From an uncultured Granulosicoccus sp. (GTDB lineage Bacteria > Pseudomonadota > Gammaproteobacteria > Granulosicoccales > Granulosicoccaceae): a DNA stretch of 64,000 nucleotides. Shown piece after piece: positions 43,315 to 52,238 of this stretch (the stretch's first letter is position 1; each line of letters begins with the position of its first letter). The notes under the pieces are model-generated. The model ran no database searches and was not told the origin of the DNA. It saw only the letters and a list, made by a program, of their open reading frames with translations. Made by a program: the position numbers and the translations under genes. Location: NCBI GenBank assembly GCA_947492525.1, contig CANLNQ010000006.1, positions 1-64,000 of the forward strand. The letters are read 5' to 3'.

Positions 43315-45282
43315 TCAACGATTTTTCTTGCGTGATTTTCTAGTCGCCGCGCGCTGCTTCTTTCTGGATTTCCTGTCTTTCGGTTTGGGTTTTGTTGCTG
43401 ATGGTCCGGGCAGTTCGGGGGGAGGGAGGTCGGGTAAGCCGAAGGGAAAACCCGTCCCTTCGCTGAGGGCGGATTTGCCCATGCCGAACAGCTGTGGATT
43501 GTCCATCGCCATCCGCATTCTGACGACGGCATCTTCGGTCAATATACTCAGGCATCGCTCGGCATGCGCTGATTGGTAAGCTCGTTTCAGAAAGCTGAAA
43601 AACGCCCGCGCGTCCTCGATCATGTTCACCGCCTCGCTTGCAGGCATCATGACCTTGGCAGGGATGATCTCGTAGAGAATCTCTTCCAGTTCAACGGGGC
43701 TGAGTGTGGCGACGGTGCGGTTGAGATAAGTAAATGCAAAGCTCATGAGCAAGGTTGACACGCTGGCAGCCGCGTCTATCGCCCGGGCTTCTGGTGAGGC
43801 CTGATATCTTTCCTGAAGCTGCGTGGTCAATGCGTCGTGCAGGTCCCAATCCATGTCATCCCGGGTTCGCTCCATCGCAATGAGGCGTGCGACTATCGAA
43901 TCGGCGGCCCCGTTCTCCAGCATCACCTGCTCGTAAGGGTAGGGGGTTTCCAGTACAACGGTTATCCTGCTCGAATCGACAGAGACGGTTTGTTCGATGC
44001 GGGTCGATAGTTCGCCGTGGTGCGAGGCGATGAAATCCTTGTTCGTCAACGCATCGCTCAGCGCCTGCGCCAGAGCGGTGAACAGCGTCAGATCATGAGG
44101 GGTTATGGGCCGCATATGGCGCCCTTCCGCTGGTGCCATCAAAATCGGATAAGCCTTGGAATTCACCACTTTCCAGCCATGCCTGGAAATGTCCTTGCGC
44201 ACGTGTGCCTCAACGTCTTTGGCCGGGTCATAAGCCAGAAACGTGTGCGGAGGGTAGTCGGGTTCCACGCCTCGTTGCAAGGCGTCGCCGAGGAGCGTAT
44301 AGCGTTCGTGGGTGGCAAGTTTGTCGAACAGTACGATGCCGAAACTCTCCCCCATCTGGCCTATGACCGATAGTGGCGCCTGCTTTACCCCCAGTTCGTC
44401 GATACTGATACTGATCAGGCTCTGATCGTGAGGGATGATGTTCCATGGCTTGCTGCGATATAGCGATGCTGCCGCCTCAAAGAACTCGCCGATAGCTTCA
44501 GTGCTCGCCCCGGTTGAAGAGTAGGTCATGGTGTCTTTCGCCGGCGCCATTTCCTTGTGCATGACAGCTTGCAGGTCTGATAACTCGGGTGTGGCTGCAC
44601 GGGTGACAGTGATGGATGGAAAAGCCGCCTTCAGGCGTCTGGCTTGGCTGGCGTCGCTGACACGCACATGTGACGGTGTTCCAGCGGGTCCGGTCACAGG
44701 TTCATCCATCGCCATCCTGAGCTCTTTGGCCGGATCGACTTCCGGGTCGTCCGGTCCTATCATTGTCAATCGGATGATTTGCTCGATATCGTTCAACCAG
44801 ACGTATAACCGAGGACGATACGGCGCAATCCCCGGCTCTCCCGTGACGAAGCCCGGCGCATCGATCAGTCCACCTACCCACTCACGCTTGTGTCCCTTGG
44901 CAGAATTCGCCGATGAAGTCTTTCTGTCATCTTGGACAAGCGACAACTGAGCAGGTGCTTGATGGCTGTCGTCAGGGGTTTCGATTTTCTGAAGCAGTTC
45001 AGGTGAAACACTCCACTTCGTGCCGGCATCGCTCCTGAGAGTCACTGTCTTCTTGTTGGGCCTGACTACAACCGCCTCCACTGGCTGACCGTCCTTGTCC
45101 ATGAAGCGAACGCGGTCGCCAGACTTGAAGCGAGCCATGTGCTGCGCTCGACTGTCAGCCTGCTGTTGCTTGACGAGATCGACAATCCAGGCATTGACAC
45201 GCGCTAGATCCTCTTGCGAGCAGTTTTGGAGTAGAGCCTGTATCTCGCTCAAGTGTGCGGGTAGATCAGTGGGGAAGGTCAT
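43315..45282 (-). CDS. Large uncharacterised protein with SH3-like N-terminal module and basic tail
   Basis: This is a 655-residue soluble protein. Residues 48-95 (ARFKSGDRVRFMDKDGQPVEAVVVRPNKKTVTLRSD) look like a small SH3-like barrel. A disordered linker, a large central region of mixed alpha/beta (RPRLYVWLNDIEQIIRLTMIGPDDPEVD; SFGIVLFDKLATHERYTLLGDALQ; PYPYEQVMLENGA) and a highly basic tail (KPKPKDRKSRKKQRAATRKS) follow. The central part resembles DUF6930/DUF7309-type regions only by general feel. A nucleic-acid-associated role is suggested by the tail and the SH3-like start. Function is unknown. Confidence 0.75.
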   Translation of the reverse strand: MTFPTDLPAHLSEIQALLQNCSQEDLARVNAWIVDLVKQQQADSRAQHMARFKSGDRVRFMDKDGQPVEAVVVRPNKKTVTLRSDAGTKWSVSPELLQKIETPDDSHQAPAQLSLVQDDRKTSSANSAKGHKREWVGGLIDAPGFVTGEPGIAPYRPRLYVWLNDIEQIIRLTMIGPDDPEVDPAKELRMAMDEPVTGPAGTPSHVRVSDASQARRLKAAFPSITVTRAATPELSDLQAVMHKEMAPAKDTMTYSSTGASTEAIGEFFEAAASLYRSKPWNIIPHDQSLISISIDELGVKQAPLSVIGQMGESFGIVLFDKLATHERYTLLGDALQRGVEPDYPPHTFLAYDPAKDVEAHVRKDISRHGWKVVNSKAYPILMAPAEGRHMRPITPHDLTLFTALAQALSDALTNKDFIASHHGELSTRIEQTVSVDSSRITVVLETPYPYEQVMLENGAADSIVARLIAMERTRDDMDWDLHDALTTQLQERYQASPEARAIDAAASVSTLLMSFAFTYLNRTVATLSPVELEEILYEIIPAKVMMPASEAVNMIEDARAFFSFLKRAYQSAHAERCLSILTEDAVVRMRMAMDNPQLFGMGKSALSEGTGFPFGLPDLPPPELPGPSATKPKPKDRKSRKKQRAATRKSRKKNR

Positions 45283-45515
45283 GGTTCCAGGTGGCTTCGG
45301 CGGTCATCGAGACTAGGTTACAGGCAGAACTCGGAGAGGGGAAGTGAGTCGGTGCCAGTGTCGAACCCTGTAACTTGCAATATGCAAGTTACGGTTCTAT
45401 AGTTCGGCAGCTCTGCCCGCACAATCTTCCTGCGCAACGTATTCGAGCGTTTTCGTGCAGTTGCCGAAGGCGTTCACCACACCCATATTGTCTGTCATTC
45501 CTGGAGAGGGTCACC

Positions 45516-45977
45516 ATGTCCATTACATTGAAAATCAACGGAGAGGCGCGTGAAATCGACGCTGACGACGATACACCGCTGCTTTGGGTCATTCGGGACG
45601 AACTGAACCTGACCGGTACCAAATTCGGATGCGGCGTGGCCTCGTGTGGCGCTTGCACTGTCCATCTCAATGGCAAGCCACAACGTTCCTGCGTGTTTCC
45701 GATTGGAGCGGTGGGGGATAACGAGATCACCACCATCGAGAAGGTAGATACACCAGAGGCCAAGGCAGTACAGGCTGCGTGGCAAGAGCTCGATGTCGTG
45801 CAGTGCGGTTACTGTCAATCCGGGCAGATAATGTCAGCCATCGGTCTGCTGTCCGACAATGCCAAGCCCAGTGATGAAGAGATCGATACCTTCATGCAAG
45901 GCAATGCCTGTCGCTGCGCCACCTACCATCGCATTCGTGCGGCCATACACCGCGCATCAGACATTCTGGAGGCTTGA
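45516..45977 (+). CDS. Isoquinoline 1-oxidoreductase alpha-type [2Fe-2S] subunit
   Basis: This 153-residue protein of the xanthine-oxidase family small subunits has a plant-type [2Fe-2S] cluster with CGVASCGACTVHLNGK...C at about 40-60 and a second cluster with CGYCQSG at about 99 and CRCATYHRI at about 131. It carries electrons from the molybdenum site in its partner. A strong GGAGAGGG precedes ATG 45516. It is followed two bases later by the large subunit gene. Confidence 0.93.
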   Translation: MSITLKINGEAREIDADDDTPLLWVIRDELNLTGTKFGCGVASCGACTVHLNGKPQRSCVFPIGAVGDNEITTIEKVDTPEAKAVQAAWQELDVVQCGYCQSGQIMSAIGLLSDNAKPSDEEIDTFMQGNACRCATYHRIRAAIHRASDILEA

Positions 45978-45979
45978 TC

Positions 45980-48184
45980 ATGAATGCATCAAACACTGCA
46001 TCGCTGAGTCGACGTGGCTTTCTGAAAGGCGCTGCCGTTCTGGGCGGGGCCATGGTCATCGGTTTCAACGCCGGTGGTGCCCTCGCGATCTCCACAGGCT
46101 CGGCCCCCGCTGAAGCTGTCGGCTTCAATCCCTTTGTCAAGATAGGGCCTGACGGTACCGTGACCGTGGTGGTCAAGCATTTCGAAATGGGCCAGGGAAC
46201 ATCAACCGGGTTGACGACCCTGGTCGCTGAAGAAATGAACGTGCCATGGGAACAGGTGGCGGTTGAGTTCTCTCCATCGGATGAAAAGTACAAGAATCTG
46301 GCGTTCGGTGGTCAGGGAACCGGTGGGTCAACTGCCATGGCCAACTCCTATCTGCAGTATCGCCAGGCAGGTGCAGCTGCTCGTGACATGCTGATACGAG
46401 CAGCTGCCGCTGAATGGAAGGTGGAAGCTGCGGATGTCACTATCGAAAACGGTCAGCTTGTCAGCGGTGACAAGACTGCTTCCATCGGTGCCTTCGTCGA
46501 GCAGGCTGGCATGCTTGAGCCGGCGGCAGAACCGGTACTGAAGGATGCCGCCAGTTTCACATTGATCGGCAAGGACAAGTTGCCGCGCAAGGACAGCATG
46601 GCGAAAACCACTGGCAAGGCCATGTTCGCCATGGACGTAAAGGTGCCGAACATGGTGTATGTCACCATCCTGCGATCGCCTCTGTTTGGTGGCACGCTGA
46701 AGAGTTTCGAGGTGGGGGCCGCTGCTGAGGTCAATGGTTTCGTCGATGCTCGCGCTCTGCCGGACAACTCCGGAGTTGCAGTGTATGCCGAGTCCACCTG
46801 GGCTGCGATCAAGGCACGTCGATCCGTGACGGCAGACTGGGACAACGCCGCTGCAGACACACGCGGATCAGCCGAGATGCTGAGTGAATACACCGACAAA
46901 CTCAGTGCCGCGCCCACCTACGATGTCACCGGGAAAGGTGATCTGACTGAGATGGAAGAGGCGGCGAAGGCTGCCAGTCGATCAGTGTCCGCAGATTTTC
47001 ACTTTCCACTGCTGGCACATGCGCCCATGGAACCACTGAACTGCGTCATAGAGCCCACCGAAGAGGGGGGCGTTCGCGTACACGATGGTTGCCAGTTCCC
47101 GATGATCACGCACCCTACGGTAGCGGCGATCACTCAGTTGCCGCCGGAAAAGGTAGAGATCATCACCTATTACGCTGGCGGCTCTTTCGGCCGACGCGCC
47201 AATGCGCAATCGGACTATCATGCGCAGGCAGCCATGGCGTTCGTCGCCCTTGGTGGTGAGAAAGCAGTCAAGCTTGTCTGGACGCGCGAGGATGATCTGG
47301 CCGGTGGATTCTATCGTCCCATGTTCGCCCAACGAGCGAATATCGGCATTGGTGATGACGGCAAGGTTTCGGCCTGGAGTCAGCATACCGTGGCGCAATC
47401 GATCTTCAAGGGTGGCCCCATGGAGAGCTTTGTGGTTCACGACGGTGTCGATCATTCCTCCGTGGAAGGCGTTGTGGATACTCCCTATCAGCTGCCCATG
47501 GCGCTCGGATTGACCGACTATGAATCACCGATGCCTGTGTTGTGGTGGCGCTCGGTCGGTCACAGTCAGTCGGGCTATACCATGGAAGTACTGATGGATA
47601 TGGCGGCAGAGGCTGCGGGCCAGGACCCGGTGGACTTTCGCCTGGCGCATCTTGACGAAGAAGATGAGAACCAGGCACGACTGGCAGGCGTTCTCAAATT
47701 GGCAGCCGAGAAGGCCGGCTGGGATGGCAAGCAGGTGGATGGCAAGGGCCGTGGCGTCGCGGTACACAAGTCGTTCGACACATACGTGGCCCAGATAATG
47801 GATGTTTCGCTCGATGCTGACGGGGCCATATCCATCGACAAGGTAGTTTGCGCTGTTGATTGCGGGGTTGCGGTCAACCCCGATGTCATACGGGCGCAGA
47901 TGGAAGGTGCCATCGGCTATGGACTGGGAGCGGTCATGCGAAACGAGATCACCCTGAAGGACGGTATCGTCGAGCAAGGCAACTTTCCTGACTACGAGCC
48001 GCTGCGTATCAGCGATATGCCGGTGGTCGATGTGCATATCGTGCCATCAGACAAGGCGCCATCGGGCGTGGGCGAACCCGGTTTGCCACCCGCAGGGCCG
48101 GCACTGGCCAATGCCATTCATGCGGCCACTGGCAAGCGCATAACGTCCTTGCCCATGACGTCTGCGGGCATTTCCTTTGCCTGA
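45980..48184 (+). CDS. Isoquinoline 1-oxidoreductase beta-type molybdopterin subunit
   Basis: This is a 734-residue protein with an apparent Tat signal (SRRGFLKGAAVLGGAMVIGFNAGG), followed by the MoCo-binding domain in two halves (VVVKHFEMGQGTSTGLTTLVAEEM; GQGTGGSTAMANSY) and a late GVGEPGLPPAGPALANAIHAATGKR with the probable catalytic Glu. It belongs to the IorB-type aldehyde or N-heterocycle hydroxylases. With the small [2Fe-2S] subunit upstream it forms a two-subunit periplasmic hydroxylase that lacks a separate FAD subunit. The substrate is unknown. An HxlR regulator follows 90 bp downstream. Confidence 0.93.
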   Translation: MNASNTASLSRRGFLKGAAVLGGAMVIGFNAGGALAISTGSAPAEAVGFNPFVKIGPDGTVTVVVKHFEMGQGTSTGLTTLVAEEMNVPWEQVAVEFSPSDEKYKNLAFGGQGTGGSTAMANSYLQYRQAGAAARDMLIRAAAAEWKVEAADVTIENGQLVSGDKTASIGAFVEQAGMLEPAAEPVLKDAASFTLIGKDKLPRKDSMAKTTGKAMFAMDVKVPNMVYVTILRSPLFGGTLKSFEVGAAAEVNGFVDARALPDNSGVAVYAESTWAAIKARRSVTADWDNAAADTRGSAEMLSEYTDKLSAAPTYDVTGKGDLTEMEEAAKAASRSVSADFHFPLLAHAPMEPLNCVIEPTEEGGVRVHDGCQFPMITHPTVAAITQLPPEKVEIITYYAGGSFGRRANAQSDYHAQAAMAFVALGGEKAVKLVWTREDDLAGGFYRPMFAQRANIGIGDDGKVSAWSQHTVAQSIFKGGPMESFVVHDGVDHSSVEGVVDTPYQLPMALGLTDYESPMPVLWWRSVGHSQSGYTMEVLMDMAAEAAGQDPVDFRLAHLDEEDENQARLAGVLKLAAEKAGWDGKQVDGKGRGVAVHKSFDTYVAQIMDVSLDADGAISIDKVVCAVDCGVAVNPDVIRAQMEGAIGYGLGAVMRNEITLKDGIVEQGNFPDYEPLRISDMPVVDVHIVPSDKAPSGVGEPGLPPAGPALANAIHAATGKRITSLPMTSAGISFA

Positions 48185-48213
48185 TATTCTGGTTTCAGTG
48201 TCGTAGAACGAAG

Positions 48214-48249
48214 GCTGGCCGTGTCCGTGTCTTGCGGAAGACGGCCAGC
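48214..48249 (+). terminator. Stem-loop after the molybdopterin oxidoreductase gene
   Basis: A perfect 9-bp stem (GCTGGCCGT / ACGGCCAGC) encloses a second 4-bp stem (TCCG / CGGA), starting 29 bp after the large-subunit stop codon and ending 25 bp before the HxlR start. It is followed only by TTCATC, so it may be a weak terminator or attenuator. Confidence 0.4.
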
Positions 48250-48274
48250 TTCATCAGAGATAGTCAGGATTCGC

Positions 48275-48661
48275 ATGTCATCCGAGACCGATTCAACCGA
48301 GCAGTCCATGCCTCCTGTGGCGTGGCGATCACGTTGTGCGGTCAGCTGCGCCCTGGATCTGCTTGGTGACAAATGGTCCTTGCTGATCATACGAGACCTC
48401 ATCCTTCATGAGTCGCGCACCTATTCCGAATTCAGAGAGTCACCGGAACACATCTCCACCAATATCCTGGCTAACCGATTGAAGCTACTGAGCTGCGTGG
48501 GTGTGATCAGGCGAGTGAATCCGGAAGGCTTCTCTCGTGGCAATGCCTACGAACTGTCAGAAAAAGGTCTTGCCTTGAAACCGGTGGTGCTGGCCTACGG
48601 CGAATGGGCCGTTGAACATCTCAAGGAATTCAACGACGAGATAACCATGGTGAGAGAATAA
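48275..48661 (+). CDS. HxlR-family transcriptional regulator
   Basis: This 128-residue protein has the HxlR winged helix: CALDLLGDKWSLLIIRDLI, TYSEFRESPEHISTNILANRLKLL and YELSEKGLAL. HxlR regulators act as small DNA-binding sensors of aldehydes or redox stress. It lies just after the molybdenum hydroxylase genes and is the likely regulator of that pair. CAGGAT precedes ATG 48275. Confidence 0.9.
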   Translation: MSSETDSTEQSMPPVAWRSRCAVSCALDLLGDKWSLLIIRDLILHESRTYSEFRESPEHISTNILANRLKLLSCVGVIRRVNPEGFSRGNAYELSEKGLALKPVVLAYGEWAVEHLKEFNDEITMVRE

Positions 48662-48955
48662 TCCGGCTGCCAGACGATGCAAGGGCGATTGGCCAAGTGC
48701 ATGGTGCTCATTGTGCATACCGCCTTTTTGAGTTCTGTCTTGCGTCCAGCCCGGGAGCGTCAGATCCGTCAGGACAACGGTGTCGGTACCTCGTGTGTGC
48801 AGCACGTGAATTCGAACCTGATCATAAAAAAATCTGACCAGTGAGAAAATTTTGATGAGTTGCTGTCGCCACCATCCATCAGTAGGGTGAGGTGCACTGT
48901 GAGGGCCTGGCGCCTCCACGAGATTATTCGTCAACAGCAACGAGAGCAAAATGTC

Positions 48956-49915
48956 ATGAAGGTTGGATTCATTGGTCTGGGGAATGTCGGTGGCAAGCTG
49001 GCCGGGAGTCTGCTGCGTAACGGGCACGATGTCACGGTACGTGATCTTGACCCGCAGGCGGCACAGGCATTTCTCGACAAAGGCGCGCATTGGGCAGACT
49101 CACCCAGAGAACTGGCCGAATCTGTCGACATGATCATTACCTGTTTGCCATCACCGGCAGCTTGCAGCCTCGTGATGGAAAGTGATGATGGGATCATCGC
49201 AGGGTTGAGTGAAGGCAAGATCTGGCTGGAAATGAGTACCACGGACGATGCCGAGCTGCGTCGCATTGCCGGGCGTGTCTTGGCTACGGGTGCCAGAGCA
49301 CTGGAAGCGCCGGTATCGGGAGGCTGTCATCGTGCGGCGACCGGCAACATCGCCATCTTCGTTGGCGGTGATCGTGATTCGTTCGAGCAGGTACTACCGG
49401 TTCTGACCACCCTCGGGCGTCGAATTCTGCACACCGGCGAGTTGGGCACCGCATCCGTACTCAAGGTGATGACCAACTATCTGGCTACCGCCAATCTGTG
49501 TGCCGTAGCCGAGGCTCTGACCGTTTGCAAGAAGGCGGGCCTGGACATGAATACAACCTTTGAAGCCATCAAGATTTCCTCGGGTAATTCCTTCGTACAC
49601 GAGACGGAGTCACAGGTAATTCTAAACGGTAGCCGCAACATCAGCTTCACCATGGATCTGGTGCTCAAGGATGTCGGCCTGTTCGATACTCTGGCGAAGA
49701 ATCTTGAGGTGCCGCTGGAAATTTCTCCATTACTGATGGATATCTTCAACGATGGCCAGACCCGTTTTGGTCCGCGAGAGTGGTCGTCCAACATCATTCG
49801 TCGTCTGGAAGAGTCGGCGGGCGTCGAAGTCCTTGGCAAAGGATTCCCGGCAGAGCTGACGGATGAGGAGCCAGAAGAGAAGGGTTATGAGGTGGTGGTG
49901 TCAGGTCGCGATTGA
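48956..49915 (+). CDS. 3-hydroxyisobutyrate dehydrogenase-family NAD(P)-dependent oxidoreductase
   Basis: This 319-residue enzyme has the beta-hydroxyacid dehydrogenase layout: N-terminal NAD(P) fold (KVGFIGLGNVGGKLAGSLLRNGH), substrate motif APVSGGCHRAATGN, the catalytic-Lys helix with ASVLKVMTNYL, and an all-alpha C-terminus. It oxidises a short-chain 3-hydroxy acid or reduces the matching semialdehyde; the exact acid is not shown. ATG 48956 begins the nucleotide fold. It stands apart from the preceding and following operons. Confidence 0.93.
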   Translation: MKVGFIGLGNVGGKLAGSLLRNGHDVTVRDLDPQAAQAFLDKGAHWADSPRELAESVDMIITCLPSPAACSLVMESDDGIIAGLSEGKIWLEMSTTDDAELRRIAGRVLATGARALEAPVSGGCHRAATGNIAIFVGGDRDSFEQVLPVLTTLGRRILHTGELGTASVLKVMTNYLATANLCAVAEALTVCKKAGLDMNTTFEAIKISSGNSFVHETESQVILNGSRNISFTMDLVLKDVGLFDTLAKNLEVPLEISPLLMDIFNDGQTRFGPREWSSNIIRRLEESAGVEVLGKGFPAELTDEEPEEKGYEVVVSGRD

Positions 49916-49974
49916 CCCTGTATATGCAGTAAATGCAGGATACTTCCAGATTCGATCGGCCGCTCACGCCTGTG

Positions 49975-50003
49975 TTCGGTCGATGACTTGTTCGTCGACC
50001 GAA
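49975..50003 (+). terminator. Inverted repeat after the dehydrogenase gene
   Basis: A perfect 9-bp stem (TTCGGTCGA / TCGACCGAA) with an 11-nt loop, 60 bp after the dehydrogenase stop codon. No T-tract follows, so function as a terminator is uncertain. Confidence 0.35.
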
Positions 50004-50117
50004 TGTAACACCCGCTGAAGTTCAGTCCTGATGCCGCCTGCAGCCATGCACTGCGAAATTTGCAGCAAGGCGCTGCATTATTAGCAGAGGCTGGGCTGTG
50101 ACCAACATGATAATTTT

Positions 50118-52238
50118 TTGAACCTTCATGTTGCAGCTCAGGTTGAACCGTTGGCTTCTTCTTCCGTCAAGACAGTGCATGAGGTGACTCAGAAGGGGCG
50201 TTCGGGGTCGGACGTTGCATCGCTGGAGCCCGGTATATCTGCCAACGCAGATGAAGTCGGCCGTCTACCGATTGTTGTTGTCGGTAACGGCCCTGTCGGT
50301 ATGCGGGTTGTTGCGGATCTGTTTGCGCTGGATCGCAAGCAAGCCATCGTGCTATATGGCGAAGAGGAACATCTGCCGTACGATCGCATCAAGCTGTCGT
50401 CATGGCTTGCAGGCGAAGTCGATCTGGATGCCATCGAGAAGCCTTATCGGCGTCCATTCGGAGCATCTCTAGATGAAAGATACGGGGTCAAGGTTGTATC
50501 AATAGACAGAGATTCGAGGACAGTCCTCGATTCACAGGGTAATCGCACCTCGTACCAGAGCCTGATCCTTGCAACCGGTTCGACGCCTCATATTCCACCC
50601 GTGCTGGGTATCGAGCGCCAGGGTGTCTATACGCTGCGCGACATGAGCGATGCATTACAGCTCATGGCCCGGCGCGTCCGATCGCATCATACGGTTGTCA
50701 TCGGCGGTGGCCTGCTGGGACTGGAAGCTGCTCGCGGCATGCAACCCACCAATACCTCAGTAACCATCATCGAACACGTCGACCGATTGATGGCCAATCA
50801 GCTGGATGAGCGATCGGGCGAGCTGCTGAAAGAGACGATTGAAGGCATGGGCTTCAATGTCATCGTCGGAGACGGCATCAAGTTCATCAGAGGCACTTCG
50901 CAAGTCGACGCGGTAGTACTGCATTCCGGACGCATCATCGAGTGCGACACGGTGGTGGTGGCAACCGGAATTCGACCCAATATCACGCTGGCACAGAACT
51001 GCGGGCTGTCAATCGGGCGTGGTATCACGGTCGATAATTCCATGCGCACCTCGGATCCTCATATTTTTGCCATTGGTGAGTGTGCCGAGCACGACGGTGA
51101 AGTATATGGCCTGGTGGCACCCGGTTTCGAACAGGCCGGGGTGGCCGCCAGTGCCATCGCCGGCGTCCATTCGCATTATCGCGGATCCATCGTGGCCTCC
51201 CGTCTGAAGGTGATTGGAACCCAGGTGTTCAGCGTTGGTCCTGTCGGCTATACGGCACATCCGGCGGCAGGCAAATCGCTGGTCTATGAAGATCCCGACA
51301 AGGGCATCTATCGAAAGCTGCTCATCAATCGTGACAAGCTTCAGGGGGCAATCAGTCTGGGCGATTGGCCACAAAGCCTGCGCACCCAGGGAGCGGTCAG
51401 TCGTCACGATCGACTCTATCCCTGGCAACGAATCCGCTTTCGCAGAACGGGCAATATCTGGTCCGACAATGCAGGCAACTCAGTCAGTTCCTGGCCGGAA
51501 TCCACCATTGTGTGTCAGTGCACCAACGTCAATCGGGGCCGTATATCGGAAACCGTCAGTCAGGGAGCGCAGTCGATCGAAGCCATCGGTCTGGCCTGCG
51601 GTGCGGGCACTGTCTGCGGGTCCTGCAAACCCCTGCTCGCCGAATTGTCGGGTGATACAGCCAGTGCATCCGAGGCCGGTACCGATCGAGCCAGGCCATT
51701 GCCGCTGGGCCTCATCGCTGCCTCGGCTGCGGCTTGTGCTGCCATCGTGACCATCCCTCGTGTGCCTTATGCTGAAACGGTGCAATCGGTCGAGCTCTTC
51801 GGTCATTCGCTGTCTTGGCACTGGGACGTCCTGTGGCGTAGTGGTCTATTGAAGCAGATCACAGGATTCACCGTGCTGGGCTGCATCGCCGTGGCCTCCC
51901 TGATTTCCGTACGAAAGCGCGTGTCGAAACTGAAGAGTGTCGGTGAATTTGATAGCTGGCGAACGGCCCATCTGCTCCTGAGTGCCTTTGCATTGTTCGC
52001 GTTGTTGCTGCACACGGGCTTGAGGATGGGATCGGGTCTGAATTATCTCCTGATGCTCACCTTCGTTCTTCTGAGTGTGCTGGGAGTGAGTACCGGCTTG
52101 ATACAACTGTTTGGACACAAACTGGCACCGGGCACGACCGCTTTCGTGCGCAAGCATTCCTTGCACTGGCATATCTATCTGTTGTGGCCCGTACCCTTGC
52201 TGCTGGGCTGGCACATTCTGAAGGGGTACTGGTATTGA
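50118..52238 (+). CDS. NAD(P)H - [2Fe-2S] - cytochrome b transmembrane fusion oxidoreductase
   Basis: This 706-residue protein has three parts. Residues 50-430 are a two-nucleotide flavoprotein like the N-terminus of NirB/NasB, with FAD site VVVGNGPVGMR and NAD site TVVIGGGLLGLEAA. Residues 462-512 are a BFD-type [2Fe-2S] domain: Cys466, Cys468, Cys500 and Cys503 have BFD spacing. Residues 530-706 form four or five membrane helices. Within these, His618/His632 and His685/His699 are each separated by 13 residues, as in ferric-reductase-type cytochromes b that bind two haems. Siroheme and nitrite-reductase domains are absent. The start (TTG 50118) is uncertain; GTG codons downstream are alternatives. 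It is translationally coupled to the multihaem cytochrome. I infer electron transfer from NAD(P)H through the membrane. Confidence 0.85.
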   Translation: MNLHVAAQVEPLASSSVKTVHEVTQKGRSGSDVASLEPGISANADEVGRLPIVVVGNGPVGMRVVADLFALDRKQAIVLYGEEEHLPYDRIKLSSWLAGEVDLDAIEKPYRRPFGASLDERYGVKVVSIDRDSRTVLDSQGNRTSYQSLILATGSTPHIPPVLGIERQGVYTLRDMSDALQLMARRVRSHHTVVIGGGLLGLEAARGMQPTNTSVTIIEHVDRLMANQLDERSGELLKETIEGMGFNVIVGDGIKFIRGTSQVDAVVLHSGRIIECDTVVVATGIRPNITLAQNCGLSIGRGITVDNSMRTSDPHIFAIGECAEHDGEVYGLVAPGFEQAGVAASAIAGVHSHYRGSIVASRLKVIGTQVFSVGPVGYTAHPAAGKSLVYEDPDKGIYRKLLINRDKLQGAISLGDWPQSLRTQGAVSRHDRLYPWQRIRFRRTGNIWSDNAGNSVSSWPESTIVCQCTNVNRGRISETVSQGAQSIEAIGLACGAGTVCGSCKPLLAELSGDTASASEAGTDRARPLPLGLIAASAAACAAIVTIPRVPYAETVQSVELFGHSLSWHWDVLWRSGLLKQITGFTVLGCIAVASLISVRKRVSKLKSVGEFDSWRTAHLLLSAFALFALLLHTGLRMGSGLNYLLMLTFVLLSVLGVSTGLIQLFGHKLAPGTTAFVRKHSLHWHIYLLWPVPLLLGWHILKGYWY

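Noticed and set aside
50118-52238. Assimilatory nitrite reductase large subunit (NirB)
   Set aside because: The flavin and BFD parts match, but the siroheme/[4Fe-4S] domains are missing and are replaced by membrane helices.
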